In this document: in pieces, positions 42,309 through 51,123 of the stretch
How the letters are laid out: every line of letters starts with the position of its first letter
Numbering within the stretch: the first letter of the stretch is position 1
Origin: an uncultured Eggerthellaceae bacterium
Lineage (GTDB): Bacteria; Actinomycetota; Coriobacteriia; Coriobacteriales; Eggerthellaceae
NCBI GenBank assembly: GCA_910588905.1
Contig: CAJURZ010000008.1
Coordinates: forward strand, 1-64,000
DNA: 64,000 bases
Direction of reading: 5' to 3'
Translations under genes and position numbers: made by a program
The notes under the pieces: generated by a model
Databases searched by the model: none
Seen by the model: only the letters and a program-made list of their open reading frames with translations
What the model was told of the DNA's origin: nothing

Positions 42309-43877
42309 ATGCATGATCACACCAAAAAGCCTCCTAGGCCCACCCCGCGCAAGAGCGTTGCCGGGCGAAGCGTCTCCCCAAAGGGTACGTCACGGGCAGT
42401 ACGCTCCCGAGCGGCGTCCGTCGGGCGCTCCTCTACCCGACCCCGCACAGATGCACGAGCGAACCCAGCTGGCCCCGCCCTTACCCGCCGCCAGCTCCTC
42501 GTGGGAGGAGCTGGCATCGCCGTAGCTGCTCTAGTGGGCGGAGGCGCGTATGCACTGACCTCCGCTGCCTCAGGTGGAGGCTCCAGCGCCCAGGCGGCTG
42601 AGGGGGCGCTTTCCATACCCCAGGACGCCGTCTTCACCACGGAGCAGTGCGAATACGTGGATGACCTCAAAGGGCTGCTCACCCTGCGTACCCGCGCCTC
42701 CCTCCCCTTCGGCACCACCCTCACCTCCTGCTCTGAGAGTGTGGCGGTTTGCCTGGTTCCCACCAAGAGCGCCGATCCGCTGCTCCAGGTGGGCCTACTG
42801 CATCTAGGATCCGGCAACATGACCACAGCCCTGAAGGCTCCCGCTGGCGCAGAAGAGGGCTTTCAGATATTCGATGCACGAGCCAATGGCGCTGGCCTCG
42901 TCTGGCTTGAGTCCAATGTGCTCTCGGGAGATTGGCGCGTATACAGCACTACCTTGGATGGTGCCGCCGTGGGAGAACCCATGCTGGCTGCCGAAGGGGA
43001 TAGCTCCTGGACCCTTCCGGCCTTGGCCGTCTCCGGAGGGTTCGCCTGGTGGCAAACAGTGCCCAAAGGAGACGATGCACCTCCCTTAAGCTGCGAAGAT
43101 GGCGAAGGGGAAGAGGTGACCCAGCCCGCCCTCTGCCGCATCGCCTTCGGAGGTACCCAAGATTCCGCCCAGGCAACCGTGATCAGTCCGGGTGGCTTCG
43201 CCTGCGCACCGGTCCCTGCCCTGGGAGGGATAGCCTGCGCTCAAAGCCACAGCGAGAAGAGCAAGACCTGGCAGCTCATCTTCATATCTGAAGAGGATGG
43301 TAAGATCGCTGATCGGCTGACGCTGCCCTCTACCATGAAACCCATGGATGTCTCCTACGGGCCCAACGGCTTCGGCTTCTCTTTCGATGCCCTCTACGAA
43401 TTCGGTGATGGCATGGCGAACCTGGGAACCTACGTGCCCGCCGAGGAGATATCCCTTACCACTGCTACGGCCGCTGCTGATGCCCTCGCCACCCTTGAGC
43501 AACAGCTCTCCAGCGGTCAGAAGAGCAACGGTCTCACCGACGAGGATCGAGCAAGAGCGGAAGCCCAAGGGGAAGATGCGGTCTGCGAGCTATACAGCAA
43601 CGCGCCTTGGTTCCGTTTCCCGCGCACGCCCATCACCTCCCCCGCCTTTGCCGGGAATTGGCTGTTCGTGAAATCGACGAACGTCATAGCAGCCGTGAAC
43701 CTGGCTGAGCGGAAATACGTCACCATCCCCACGGAATCAGCCACCCAGGGCTATGGCGAATATCTGGCCACCAGTGGCACATCCGAGCGCATCGTCACCT
43801 TCGCGAATGTGGATTACACCCCCATGTCGGGTGAGCGCATCAATGAGTGCACCGTACGCGTCTGGGAACCTGCCTGA
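42309..43877 (+). CDS. Tat-exported protein of unknown function, beta-propeller-like
   Basis: It has 522 residues. A long basic leader (about 57 residues, Arg/Ser/Pro-rich) precedes a twin-arginine signal LTRRQLLVGGAGIAVAALVG, so export of a folded protein is likely. The mature part has repeated short beta-strand blocks with aromatic pairs (GLVWLES, GGFAWWQT, GNWLFVKS), which suggest a propeller, and about eight scattered cysteines. I do not recognise the family. It starts 127 bp divergently from the response regulator, so it may be in its regulon. Confidence 0.75.
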   Translation: MHDHTKKPPRPTPRKSVAGRSVSPKGTSRAVRSRAASVGRSSTRPRTDARANPAGPALTRRQLLVGGAGIAVAALVGGGAYALTSAASGGGSSAQAAEGALSIPQDAVFTTEQCEYVDDLKGLLTLRTRASLPFGTTLTSCSESVAVCLVPTKSADPLLQVGLLHLGSGNMTTALKAPAGAEEGFQIFDARANGAGLVWLESNVLSGDWRVYSTTLDGAAVGEPMLAAEGDSSWTLPALAVSGGFAWWQTVPKGDDAPPLSCEDGEGEEVTQPALCRIAFGGTQDSAQATVISPGGFACAPVPALGGIACAQSHSEKSKTWQLIFISEEDGKIADRLTLPSTMKPMDVSYGPNGFGFSFDALYEFGDGMANLGTYVPAEEISLTTATAAADALATLEQQLSSGQKSNGLTDEDRARAEAQGEDAVCELYSNAPWFRFPRTPITSPAFAGNWLFVKSTNVIAAVNLAERKYVTIPTESATQGYGEYLATSGTSERIVTFANVDYTPMSGERINECTVRVWEPA

Positions 43878-43893
43878 TATCCTCTGCCCACCT

Positions 43894-43916
43894 GGCGGAC
43901 CACAGTCCGTCCCTAC
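43894..43916 (+). repeat. REP-like palindrome, degenerate
   Basis: GGCGGACCACAGTCCGTCCCTAC keeps the CCCTAC foot but one stem pair is broken (G opposite T). It fills the 45 bp between the convergent Tat-protein and TauE genes, where it may act as a shared transcript end. Confidence 0.8.
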
Positions 43917-43922
43917 GGCAAT

Positions 43923-44747
43923 CTACAGCACTTGGTCCAGGATCAGGAGGATGGAGGCTATCAGCAGGAACCCGCCGAACATGAAGCGCAGATGCACCTC
44001 CGAGATGCGCTCGAGGAGCTTCGTCCCCAATACGGCACCGGGCACTGCTCCAAGAGCAACGCAGATGCCACCCACCCAATCCACATTCCCCAGCAATGCC
44101 TGGGTCACCGTTCCTGGCACGGCCAGTATCATCACCGCCATGAGCGATGTGCCGCTCGTCAGCTTCATGGGCATGTGCAGCAGCTGCATGAATAGCGGAA
44201 TGATGAGGAAGCCGCCACCCAGACCAACGTAGCCTGAAAGGACGCCTGCAACAAGCCCGATGGCACAGGCGAGCAGGATGCTCCGCACGCCTCGTGGAGC
44301 ATCGTAGCCCGAAAGCGATCTGCTCGGCTGTTGGCTCTCCTTCGCCATGCTGGCCTTCTGGGCTCTCAAGAGCTTCACTGCCTTGGTGAGCATGGTGGAA
44401 GCGGAATAGGCGATGACCACAGCACAAGCCACCATGGTGGCCCATTCCGGAGACTGGAAGGACAGCCATACTCCTAGCGGAGATGTCAATGCGCCCCCCA
44501 AGCCAGCAGCAACACCCAGTCGGACCACGCAGGAGCCCTTGCGGATATGGCTGATGACCCCTGATATGGATGTGGGGATGATGGTGAAGAGAGAGGTGGC
44601 CGTGGCGCCCAAGGCAGGCAGTCCGAAGCCGAGCTTGAACACAGGGACGAGGATAGTGCCGCCACCGATGCCTAGCATCCCCGAGAGCACGCCGACCCCT
44701 AAGCCTACCAAGAGGAAGACTATTGCCGAACCCAGAAAAGCTTCCAA
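43923..44747 (-). CDS. TauE/SafE-family sulfite or organosulfonate exporter-like permease
   Basis: It has 274 residues with about eight membrane helices in two halves. Each half carries the repeated motif of the family: VLSGMLGIGGGTILVPV in the first and VLSGYVGLGGGFLIIPL in the second. Substrates of characterised members are sulfite, sulfoacetate or related anions; none can be assigned. It follows the glycosyltransferase gene by 4 bp. Confidence 0.92.
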   Translation of the reverse strand: MEAFLGSAIVFLLVGLGVGVLSGMLGIGGGTILVPVFKLGFGLPALGATATSLFTIIPTSISGVISHIRKGSCVVRLGVAAGLGGALTSPLGVWLSFQSPEWATMVACAVVIAYSASTMLTKAVKLLRAQKASMAKESQQPSRSLSGYDAPRGVRSILLACAIGLVAGVLSGYVGLGGGFLIIPLFMQLLHMPMKLTSGTSLMAVMILAVPGTVTQALLGNVDWVGGICVALGAVPGAVLGTKLLERISEVHLRFMFGGFLLIASILLILDQVL

Positions 44748-44751
44748 GGAC

Positions 44752-46065
44752 TCAGGCGTCCTTCAGGTCGAGCCGGATCTGACTGGTAGCGCCCGGGTCC
44801 ACGTTCGCTTCCCTGCCCGGCACCTGCGGCTCTTCAGTAACCTGGGCAGGATCCAATGAGGGCTCCTGCTCGAGTAAGGCTGACTGCACCAGGGCGGTAG
44901 TCAGCATGCGGTCGGAATCCATCCGCTCCATGATCTGCGGCCAAGTACGCTGGAACTCGAAGTAGTTCGCGCAGTTCTGCTCGGCGTAACGCCGAGCCTC
45001 ACCCATAGCCTCTTTCGCAGCCCGCCGATAGGCCTTCTTATCCGGCCGCACCAAGCTGCGCAAGAACGCCGTGATGGCAATACGTCGTGACAAGCCCCGC
45101 TCCAGGAACGGCCCCGGATAGGGCTTCAGGGATTGGGGCGTGATGCGCAGAAGATCGATGAGTGAGTGGCTGTATTCGAGCTTCGCGTGCTCATAGAGCC
45201 AGCGGAAGATGTCTTGGCGAAAGCGCGCCCCTTCGTGCTTGGTCTTAGGCGGTAGATGGCGAAGCTGCCATTGGTTATCGAACCAGATATCGGAGCCATA
45301 CATGCGCAGGTCCAGCATGTAGTCGAGGTCTTCACCCCGAGGAATCCACGGGTCGAAGGCCAAGCGTCGGAAAGCCTCCTTGTGGATGGCGAGGCAGCCG
45401 CCACATACATGGTTGCTGCGGGAGAGCCGCGGGCCTGCCATAGCGTGGCGGATCCAGTCATTGAAGGCGCTGCCCTGTTGCCAGAACCGGTTGTACCAGC
45501 GATCCTCCCATTTGGAATAGTAGGAACCCTGGTCGTTGATGTAGTACCCCGTCTTAGCCAGGATGGGCACGCCCTTCTTGGTGAGCTTCCCGAGCCCATA
45601 GGCTGCCTTGCGCATGAAATCAGGGTCATCGATGACCTCGTCGTCATCCAAGAAGATGACAGCATCGAACCCCAACGTGTTCGCTATCACCAGTCCTAGA
45701 TTGCGAACGGCGCCATACCCACGCAACCCGATCTGCTGATTGACATTCGTGATGCCCAATTGCTCCATACGCTGGCGGATGAGCGCCAGCTCCGTTGAGC
45801 CGATCACCAACGTGGAGAGCTGCTGATGGGCGGCGACCGTCTTGCGGACCTTCGCCAGTGCCTCTGCTTCCAGCGAACGATCAGCCGCTACCAGCAGGAT
45901 GACCAGCCCGAGATTCTCAACGCATTCCAAGGACGCCAAGCAGCGATCCAGCTCACCTTCATCGTTGATGTTGGTGGTGTGGTCGTAGTTCCCCACGATG
46001 CCCTTGGTCTCATTACGGCGCCGAGCGCCCGTGATGAACGTAGGGATGACTACTGCCGGCTTCAC
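44752..46065 (-). CDS. Family 2-like glycosyltransferase
   Basis: It has 437 residues. The GT-A core shows a sugar-nucleotide site region (AVVIPTFITGARRRNETKG), the metal-binding FLDDDEVIDD near residue 140 and a PRGEDLDYML acceptor-side motif. The C-terminal 170 residues are helical and basic. The unusual early VGNYDHTT and the CGGCLAIH motif suggest a distinct subgroup; donor and acceptor are unknown. It forms an operon with the TauE/SafE gene and follows the single-pass protein at 46099 by 33 bp. Confidence 0.85.
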   Translation of the reverse strand: MKPAVVIPTFITGARRRNETKGIVGNYDHTTNINDEGELDRCLASLECVENLGLVILLVAADRSLEAEALAKVRKTVAAHQQLSTLVIGSTELALIRQRMEQLGITNVNQQIGLRGYGAVRNLGLVIANTLGFDAVIFLDDDEVIDDPDFMRKAAYGLGKLTKKGVPILAKTGYYINDQGSYYSKWEDRWYNRFWQQGSAFNDWIRHAMAGPRLSRSNHVCGGCLAIHKEAFRRLAFDPWIPRGEDLDYMLDLRMYGSDIWFDNQWQLRHLPPKTKHEGARFRQDIFRWLYEHAKLEYSHSLIDLLRITPQSLKPYPGPFLERGLSRRIAITAFLRSLVRPDKKAYRRAAKEAMGEARRYAEQNCANYFEFQRTWPQIMERMDSDRMLTTALVQSALLEQEPSLDPAQVTEEPQVPGREANVDPGATSQIRLDLKDA

Positions 46066-46098
46066 GGTTTCAGGCCTCTTCCCTTGCAGCCGCCAAAG

Positions 46099-46899
46099 CT
46101 ACTGCTTGACGACCAGCGTAACCTTGGCGTTCGCCTGGCCTACCTCCTGCAAGGTGTCGGGGTTATAGGCAACGAATGTAGCAGTTGCCGGATAGGTACC
46201 CGCCGCCAAAGGCTTGGACAGGGTGATGGTCTCGATGAAGCTGTCAGGCTTGATGCCGCCGGACTGATAGACCACTTCCCCGTTGTTGTCAGTGGTGATG
46301 GTCACCTTGAGCACGTATTTGTTGGAAGGGACGTTCTCGATGAAAGCAGTCCCCGGAGAGGTGCCGTTCTCGAATTCGATCACGCTGGCGATAGAGATAT
46401 TGAGCATGCCCTCTTCCATTTGGCGGTTGCGCTCTGCCTCTATCTCCTCGGGAGTCTTATAAGAAGGCTGCCCCGACTGAGCGGAAGAGTCGAAGAAGGC
46501 GTTACCGGAAACGTTCGCGAAGACGAGCGCCCCGGCGATGACGACGATGATCACCGCCGCACAGATGGCGATGATGATATTCCGCTTACCCTTGGCGCTA
46601 CGCTCCGGCTTGGCCGCAGGCGGCTCTTGCCGAACAGCTTGCTTGGGCTGTTGGGACGCTTGGCCCTGAGGGATGTCTGTGCCCGGGAACGGACGCCGCT
46701 CGGGCTGTCCCACCGGATGCTGACCATAGGGTTGTTGAAACTGTTGAGGATTGCTCTGCGCAGGATGACCCTGCACAGGCTGGTGCTGACCTGTTTGCCC
46801 AGTATAAGACTGCGGCACTGGTTGCGGTGCCTGTGCATTCGAAGCGTGCCCGGGGATATCCCCCTGGGATGCCGGTCTGTTCTGCATGTTTCCCGTCAT
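46099..46899 (-). CDS. Single-pass membrane protein with Pro/Gln-rich tail and FxxE-type outer domain
   Basis: It has 266 residues. Residues 1-100 are a disordered Pro/Gln/His-rich cytoplasmic part, a membrane helix follows (about 107-129), and the outer part ends with a beta-sandwich-like domain: NKYVLKVTITTDNNGEVVYQ, then LSKPLAAGTYPATATFVAYN. The same pattern (LAEPLEPGEHPVTVQYTAY) ends the protein at 49760-50965, so they share a domain. AAGGAAG precedes the ATG. Function unknown; probably an envelope or adhesion-related protein. Confidence 0.78.
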   Translation of the reverse strand: MTGNMQNRPASQGDIPGHASNAQAPQPVPQSYTGQTGQHQPVQGHPAQSNPQQFQQPYGQHPVGQPERRPFPGTDIPQGQASQQPKQAVRQEPPAAKPERSAKGKRNIIIAICAAVIIVVIAGALVFANVSGNAFFDSSAQSGQPSYKTPEEIEAERNRQMEEGMLNISIASVIEFENGTSPGTAFIENVPSNKYVLKVTITTDNNGEVVYQSGGIKPDSFIETITLSKPLAAGTYPATATFVAYNPDTLQEVGQANAKVTLVVKQ

Positions 46900-47069
46900 G
46901 TGCGCTTCCTTGTTCTTCGCCGAATTCTCATCGAGCCCATAAAGAGCATAATAAGCTGTAAGTATATTAACGGTTCAGATATCTTTTGTAAAAAATGTGT
47001 TGTGCGGAATGCAGCTTTCGGCCTCTCAGGGACCAGGAAGCTGACGAAACAGGGGGCAGGAGACCGAAC
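46900..47069. promoter_or_regulatory. Divergent promoter region, AT-rich
   Basis: The stretch 46940-47005 is markedly AT-rich (ataataagctgtaagtatat and atcttttgtaaaaaatgtg). It separates the single-pass protein gene (minus) from the LytS-type kinase gene (plus) and must hold both promoters, although exact boxes cannot be fixed. Confidence 0.5.
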
Positions 47070-48386
47070 GTGAGAACCTTTGATAGCAAGAAGCGGATCC
47101 GCCATATGGTCCCTCGGCCGCTCTCTTTGGAGATGCTGGCTGGACTAGTGGCGCTCTTGGCGGGCGTCACGCTGCTGTGGACCATCTTCTCCAGCCCTAG
47201 CTCCATTCCCGTGGTGATCACCGCGGGACTCATCTTCACCATCAGCGTGGCCATCATCATGCGCCTGCTGCTCGACCCGGATTCCATCCGCGCGCGCCAG
47301 ACCGACGCCATGCTGCGCCTCTCCTCAACGATGGTGGACCTCACCAGCAAAGGCCTTGACCAATCTGCCGCTCAGAGGATCTGCGAATATCTCCTGCCCA
47401 GCACCCAAGCCATTGCTGTTGCCATCACCGACCGCACGGTGATCCTAGGATACGCTGGGTACATGGAGGCAGAGAATCCTTCCGGTGCGAATATCCGCAC
47501 CCAGGCCACCCACGGGGTCATCGCCGAAGGCGTGCCACGGGTCATCTATACCCATGAGGATATCGGCTTCCCCGAAGGTCCCTCGGTCATCGAAGCGGCC
47601 ATCATCATCCCGCTCATCGTCGGCCGCGAGATCTTCGGCACGCTCAAGTTCTACTATCGCACCGCCCGCAAGATCACCGAGACCCAGAAATCCATCGCCC
47701 AGGGTTTCGGCACGCTGCTCTCCACTCAGATAGCCGCTGCGGAATTGGAGCGCCAACGGGACCTTGCTACCTCGATGGAGCTGAAGATGCTCCAGAACCA
47801 GATCAACCCGCACTTCCTGTTCAACACCATCAACACCATCGCTTCGTTCATCCGCACTGACCCGCCAAAAGCCCGTCTGCTGTTGCGCGAATTCGCCGTG
47901 TTCTATCGCTCCACCCTCGAGAACTCTCAGGACAAGATCCGGCTGGCGAAGGAGTTGGAGCAGACCCAGCGCTACTTCATGTTCGAAGTGGCCCGGTTCG
48001 GCGACGACCGTCTGCAGATGGAGGTCGATCTAGGGAAGGATGCCGAAGCCATCCAGGAGATGCTAGTGCCTCCCTTCCTCTTGCAGCCCATGGTGGAGAA
48101 TGCCGTCAAGCATGCTATGCCCCCCGAGGGGCTTCTGACCGTACGCATCACAGCCACCATAGAGGATCGGGATGTGATAGTGGATGTGCAGGATGACGGC
48201 GTGGGGATGGATCAGGAGACCTGCAACTCCATCATGCATCCCCGATCAGAAACGGGCCTGGGCATAGCCGTCAAGAACGTCCACGACCGCATGCACGGGT
48301 TCTATGGGGAAGGCGCCTCCATGATGGTGGCATCTGTCCCCGAAGAGGGGACCACCATCACCCTGCGGTTCCCGAACCAGGTCTAG
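47070..48386 (+). CDS. LytS/YpdA-type sensor histidine kinase with GAF-like domain
   Basis: It has 438 residues. Two membrane helices (about 25-70) are followed by a GAF-like domain (about 85-225), then a His_kinase domain of the LytS group: ELKMLQNQINPHFLFNTINT with the phospho-His, and ATPase motifs LQPMVENAVKHAM and DDGVGMD, GLGIAVKNVHDRM. The GTG at 47070 is chosen because AGGAGA lies 6 bp upstream; an ATG at 46995 lacks one. LytS kinases usually pair with a LytTR regulator, but the next gene is purB on the other strand, so it is an orphan here. Confidence 0.9.
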   Translation: MRTFDSKKRIRHMVPRPLSLEMLAGLVALLAGVTLLWTIFSSPSSIPVVITAGLIFTISVAIIMRLLLDPDSIRARQTDAMLRLSSTMVDLTSKGLDQSAAQRICEYLLPSTQAIAVAITDRTVILGYAGYMEAENPSGANIRTQATHGVIAEGVPRVIYTHEDIGFPEGPSVIEAAIIIPLIVGREIFGTLKFYYRTARKITETQKSIAQGFGTLLSTQIAAAELERQRDLATSMELKMLQNQINPHFLFNTINTIASFIRTDPPKARLLLREFAVFYRSTLENSQDKIRLAKELEQTQRYFMFEVARFGDDRLQMEVDLGKDAEAIQEMLVPPFLLQPMVENAVKHAMPPEGLLTVRITATIEDRDVIVDVQDDGVGMDQETCNSIMHPRSETGLGIAVKNVHDRMHGFYGEGASMMVASVPEEGTTITLRFPNQV

Positions 48387-48398
48387 GAGCCAGAGGCT

Positions 48399-49763
48399 TT
48401 AGAACTCCAGCGGCTCCAAGCGGTCGAACACCACGCCCACGCGCGTGAGGAAGGCCTTCGGGTCGAAGATGGCATCCACACGCTCTTCGGTCAGACTCCC
48501 TTCAGCCAATAGCTCTTGGACCTTATCATCGGCTAGGATGCGATCCTTGAAGGAAAGGCCCTCGACTGCATTCTGGATATCTTCCCAAACTTCCATGGCG
48601 TTGCGCTGCACCACCACATAGGCATCCTCACGGGTCATACCCGCCTCCACGAGCGCCAGCAGCATCTTGCTTGAGAAGATGAGTCCACGCGTGCGCCAGA
48701 GGTTATGCTCCATCTTCGCTGGGTACACATTGAGCCCGTCCAACATCCACTGCATCTTGGAGAACATGTAGTCCAAGGCGATGAAGCTGTCTGCCAAGGC
48801 GATGCGCTCCGCACTGGAATGAGAGATATCCCGCTCATACCAAAGAGCCACGTCGTCGAAGGCCACTTGGGCGTTCGCCTTCACGATGCGCGCCATGCCA
48901 CAGACACGCTCCGCCGTGATGGGATTGCGCTTGTGAGGCATGGCCGAGGAACCCTTCTGGCCCTTGGTGAACGGCTCTTCAGCTTCGATCACATCCGATT
49001 GCTGGAGCAGCCGCACCTGCATGGCGATGCTCTCCAGAGTAGAAGCCGTCACCGCCAGAGCCGCTGCAACCTGAGCATGGCGATCCCGTGCCAGTACCTG
49101 CGTGGAAAGGGGATCCGGCGTGAGGCCCAACCGTTCGCAGACATAGCGCTCCACGAAGGGATCGATGCTGGAGTACGTGCCCACCGCACCGGAGATGGCG
49201 CCCACGGCGGCCACTTCGCGAGCCTCCTCCATGCGCACCAAGCAGCGGTGCAGCGCCCAGGCCCAGCTACCGAACTTCATGCCGAAGGTCATGGGCTCTG
49301 CATGGATACCATGGGTGCGGCCCACGCACAAAGTGTCACGCAGTTCGAAGGCGCGGCGCTTGCACGTGGCACCCAGACAACGAATGTCAGCGATGATGAT
49401 GTCGATGGCCTGGACGATCTGATAGCTGAGTGCGGTGTCACCCAGATCAGAGGAGGTCATGCCGAAATGCACCCAGCGGCTGGGCTTCTCTTGACCTTCG
49501 GGGATGTCGGCATCGATATGCTCAGCCATATTCGTGGTGAAGGCGATCACGTCATGGTTCGTGGTCTTCTCTATCTCTGAGATGCGCTCCGCCTCCGCGG
49601 CGGCATGATCTCGGATCCACTGGGCCTCTTCGGCGGTGATGCCGATGACACCCAGTTCTGCCTGAGCCTCGCAGGCCAGCACCTCTATCTCACGCCAGAT
49701 ATCGAACTTGTTCTGGAAATCCCAGATGTGGCCCATCTCGGGCAAGGTGTAGCGGCTTATCAT
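48399..49763 (-). CDS. purB: Adenylosuccinate lyase
   Basis: It has 454 residues. It splits SAICAR to AICAR and adenylosuccinate to AMP. The fumarase-superfamily signature is GSSAMPHKRNP, with the flexible-loop serine in GSSAM; VGRTHGIHAEP and MTSSDLGDTA hold the other catalytic residues. The ATG at 49763 overlaps the TGA of the upstream membrane-protein gene (ATGA), giving an odd co-transcription with an envelope gene. Confidence 0.97.
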   Translation of the reverse strand: MISRYTLPEMGHIWDFQNKFDIWREIEVLACEAQAELGVIGITAEEAQWIRDHAAAEAERISEIEKTTNHDVIAFTTNMAEHIDADIPEGQEKPSRWVHFGMTSSDLGDTALSYQIVQAIDIIIADIRCLGATCKRRAFELRDTLCVGRTHGIHAEPMTFGMKFGSWAWALHRCLVRMEEAREVAAVGAISGAVGTYSSIDPFVERYVCERLGLTPDPLSTQVLARDRHAQVAAALAVTASTLESIAMQVRLLQQSDVIEAEEPFTKGQKGSSAMPHKRNPITAERVCGMARIVKANAQVAFDDVALWYERDISHSSAERIALADSFIALDYMFSKMQWMLDGLNVYPAKMEHNLWRTRGLIFSSKMLLALVEAGMTREDAYVVVQRNAMEVWEDIQNAVEGLSFKDRILADDKVQELLAEGSLTEERVDAIFDPKAFLTRVGVVFDRLEPLEF

Positions 49764-50965
49764 AGATGCATATCCTCCGTCACATAGATGCTGCAATCAC
49801 GGTCGACGTTGACGGTATCATCGTAGCGCCATCCGTCACCATAGGCAGTATATTGGACGGTGACGGGATGCTCTCCGGGTTCAAGGGGTTCGGCAAGGGT
49901 GAGATAGTCAAGGCTCGTTCCCGGAGATAGGCGCGGGGATTCGTAAAGCGCATCTCCCGTTTCATTGGATATGACCGTGAACTGCATATCCGTATCGTTG
50001 TTGGTGATATTCGCAAAACCGATGCGAACATAGGGTGAGCTCTCCTGACCGAGCATCCTCGTCATGAAGTTGACCCAAAAGCTCCCTCCGCCAGCATCCT
50101 TCCCAGCCATTTCGGCCTCATCCGCTTTCGTAGCATAGGCAGGCAAACCTTCACGCACCACTGAACCCATAGCCCCCTCGGTGTCCCCGAGGGCGGTAAC
50201 GCTGATGAGCGTCCAGTCCGGCGGCTCCGCCTGAGCGTCCCAACCCATCACCACATCCAGTTCGCCCTCATGGGCAACGCCATCCACCATGCGTGTGAGA
50301 GCGATGGTCGCATCCTCTTCGCCCCGGTCGAATGCGTTGCTCACCACGACGGCATCTGTATCCACGCTGAAGAAATCAGTCACATTCAAAGGATTGACGT
50401 AGGTCAGGCTCTCATTCACCTCATCCGCCTTCGCCATGATGGCGGGCAGGTTGGCCAGCAGCACCTCGTCAGGGATCTTATCGATAGGCTGATAGACATC
50501 CTTCACCATGTCCGCCTGGGTGATGGTCCAACCGTAGCCCCCGTCTGCGCACTGAACGGTGAAAGTGTCATCGAGCTCAAAAGAGCCGTTCGTTGCCTTC
50601 ACGAAAACCGTGGCCGTAGCGGCAGGCGCCAGGAAGCCGCGGTCGAGGTCCCGCACCTCTACCTTCGTGGTAGTGAAGCCACGTTGCTCTCCCCAGGTGC
50701 TGGAGATGACTCGTTCAGTGATGGCCGGATCTTGGGCCAGGGAATCTGCCATGGCCCTCTCAGCAGCCGAAGTCCCCGTAGCGTTGAAGATGACCAAGCC
50801 TATGCCTGCGAAGACGACGATGGAGAATACGGCCAAAGCGATGGTGAGGGCTTTGCGGTCCTTCTTCGGCGGTGCAGCCGGAGTGCATTCCTCAGATTGC
50901 GCTGGGGCCGACGGAGTGCTCTCTTCAGATTGGGTCTCCTCAGCGAATACGGTCTCATCAGCCAT
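49760..50965 (-). CDS. Single-pass membrane protein with large outer part
   Basis: It has 401 residues. An acidic Ser/Glu/Pro-rich cytoplasmic tail (1-38) with KKDRK is followed by one membrane helix (about 41-62) and some 340 outer residues. The last 90 (YVRIGFANITNNDTDMQFTV ... VTVQYTAYGDGW) match the outer domain of the protein at 46099. AAAGGGG precedes the ATG at 50965. It lies between the Ser/Thr kinase gene and purB on the same strand; a kinase substrate is possible but unproven. Confidence 0.78.
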   Translation of the reverse strand: MADETVFAEETQSEESTPSAPAQSEECTPAAPPKKDRKALTIALAVFSIVVFAGIGLVIFNATGTSAAERAMADSLAQDPAITERVISSTWGEQRGFTTTKVEVRDLDRGFLAPAATATVFVKATNGSFELDDTFTVQCADGGYGWTITQADMVKDVYQPIDKIPDEVLLANLPAIMAKADEVNESLTYVNPLNVTDFFSVDTDAVVVSNAFDRGEEDATIALTRMVDGVAHEGELDVVMGWDAQAEPPDWTLISVTALGDTEGAMGSVVREGLPAYATKADEAEMAGKDAGGGSFWVNFMTRMLGQESSPYVRIGFANITNNDTDMQFTVISNETGDALYESPRLSPGTSLDYLTLAEPLEPGEHPVTVQYTAYGDGWRYDDTVNVDRDCSIYVTEDMHL

Positions 50966-51123
50966 GGCGCATCCCCTTTCCCCAAGCAGCATTGCACGCT
51001 GAGCTCAGAATACCAGCAAAACAGCCCGATAGCATGAAACAACCGCAATCCAAAACCCCTTCTGAGATGCCAGATCGATACCGGGCCACCGGCAGCGTAA
51101 GCAGCGAATCGGAAGGGTAGCAG

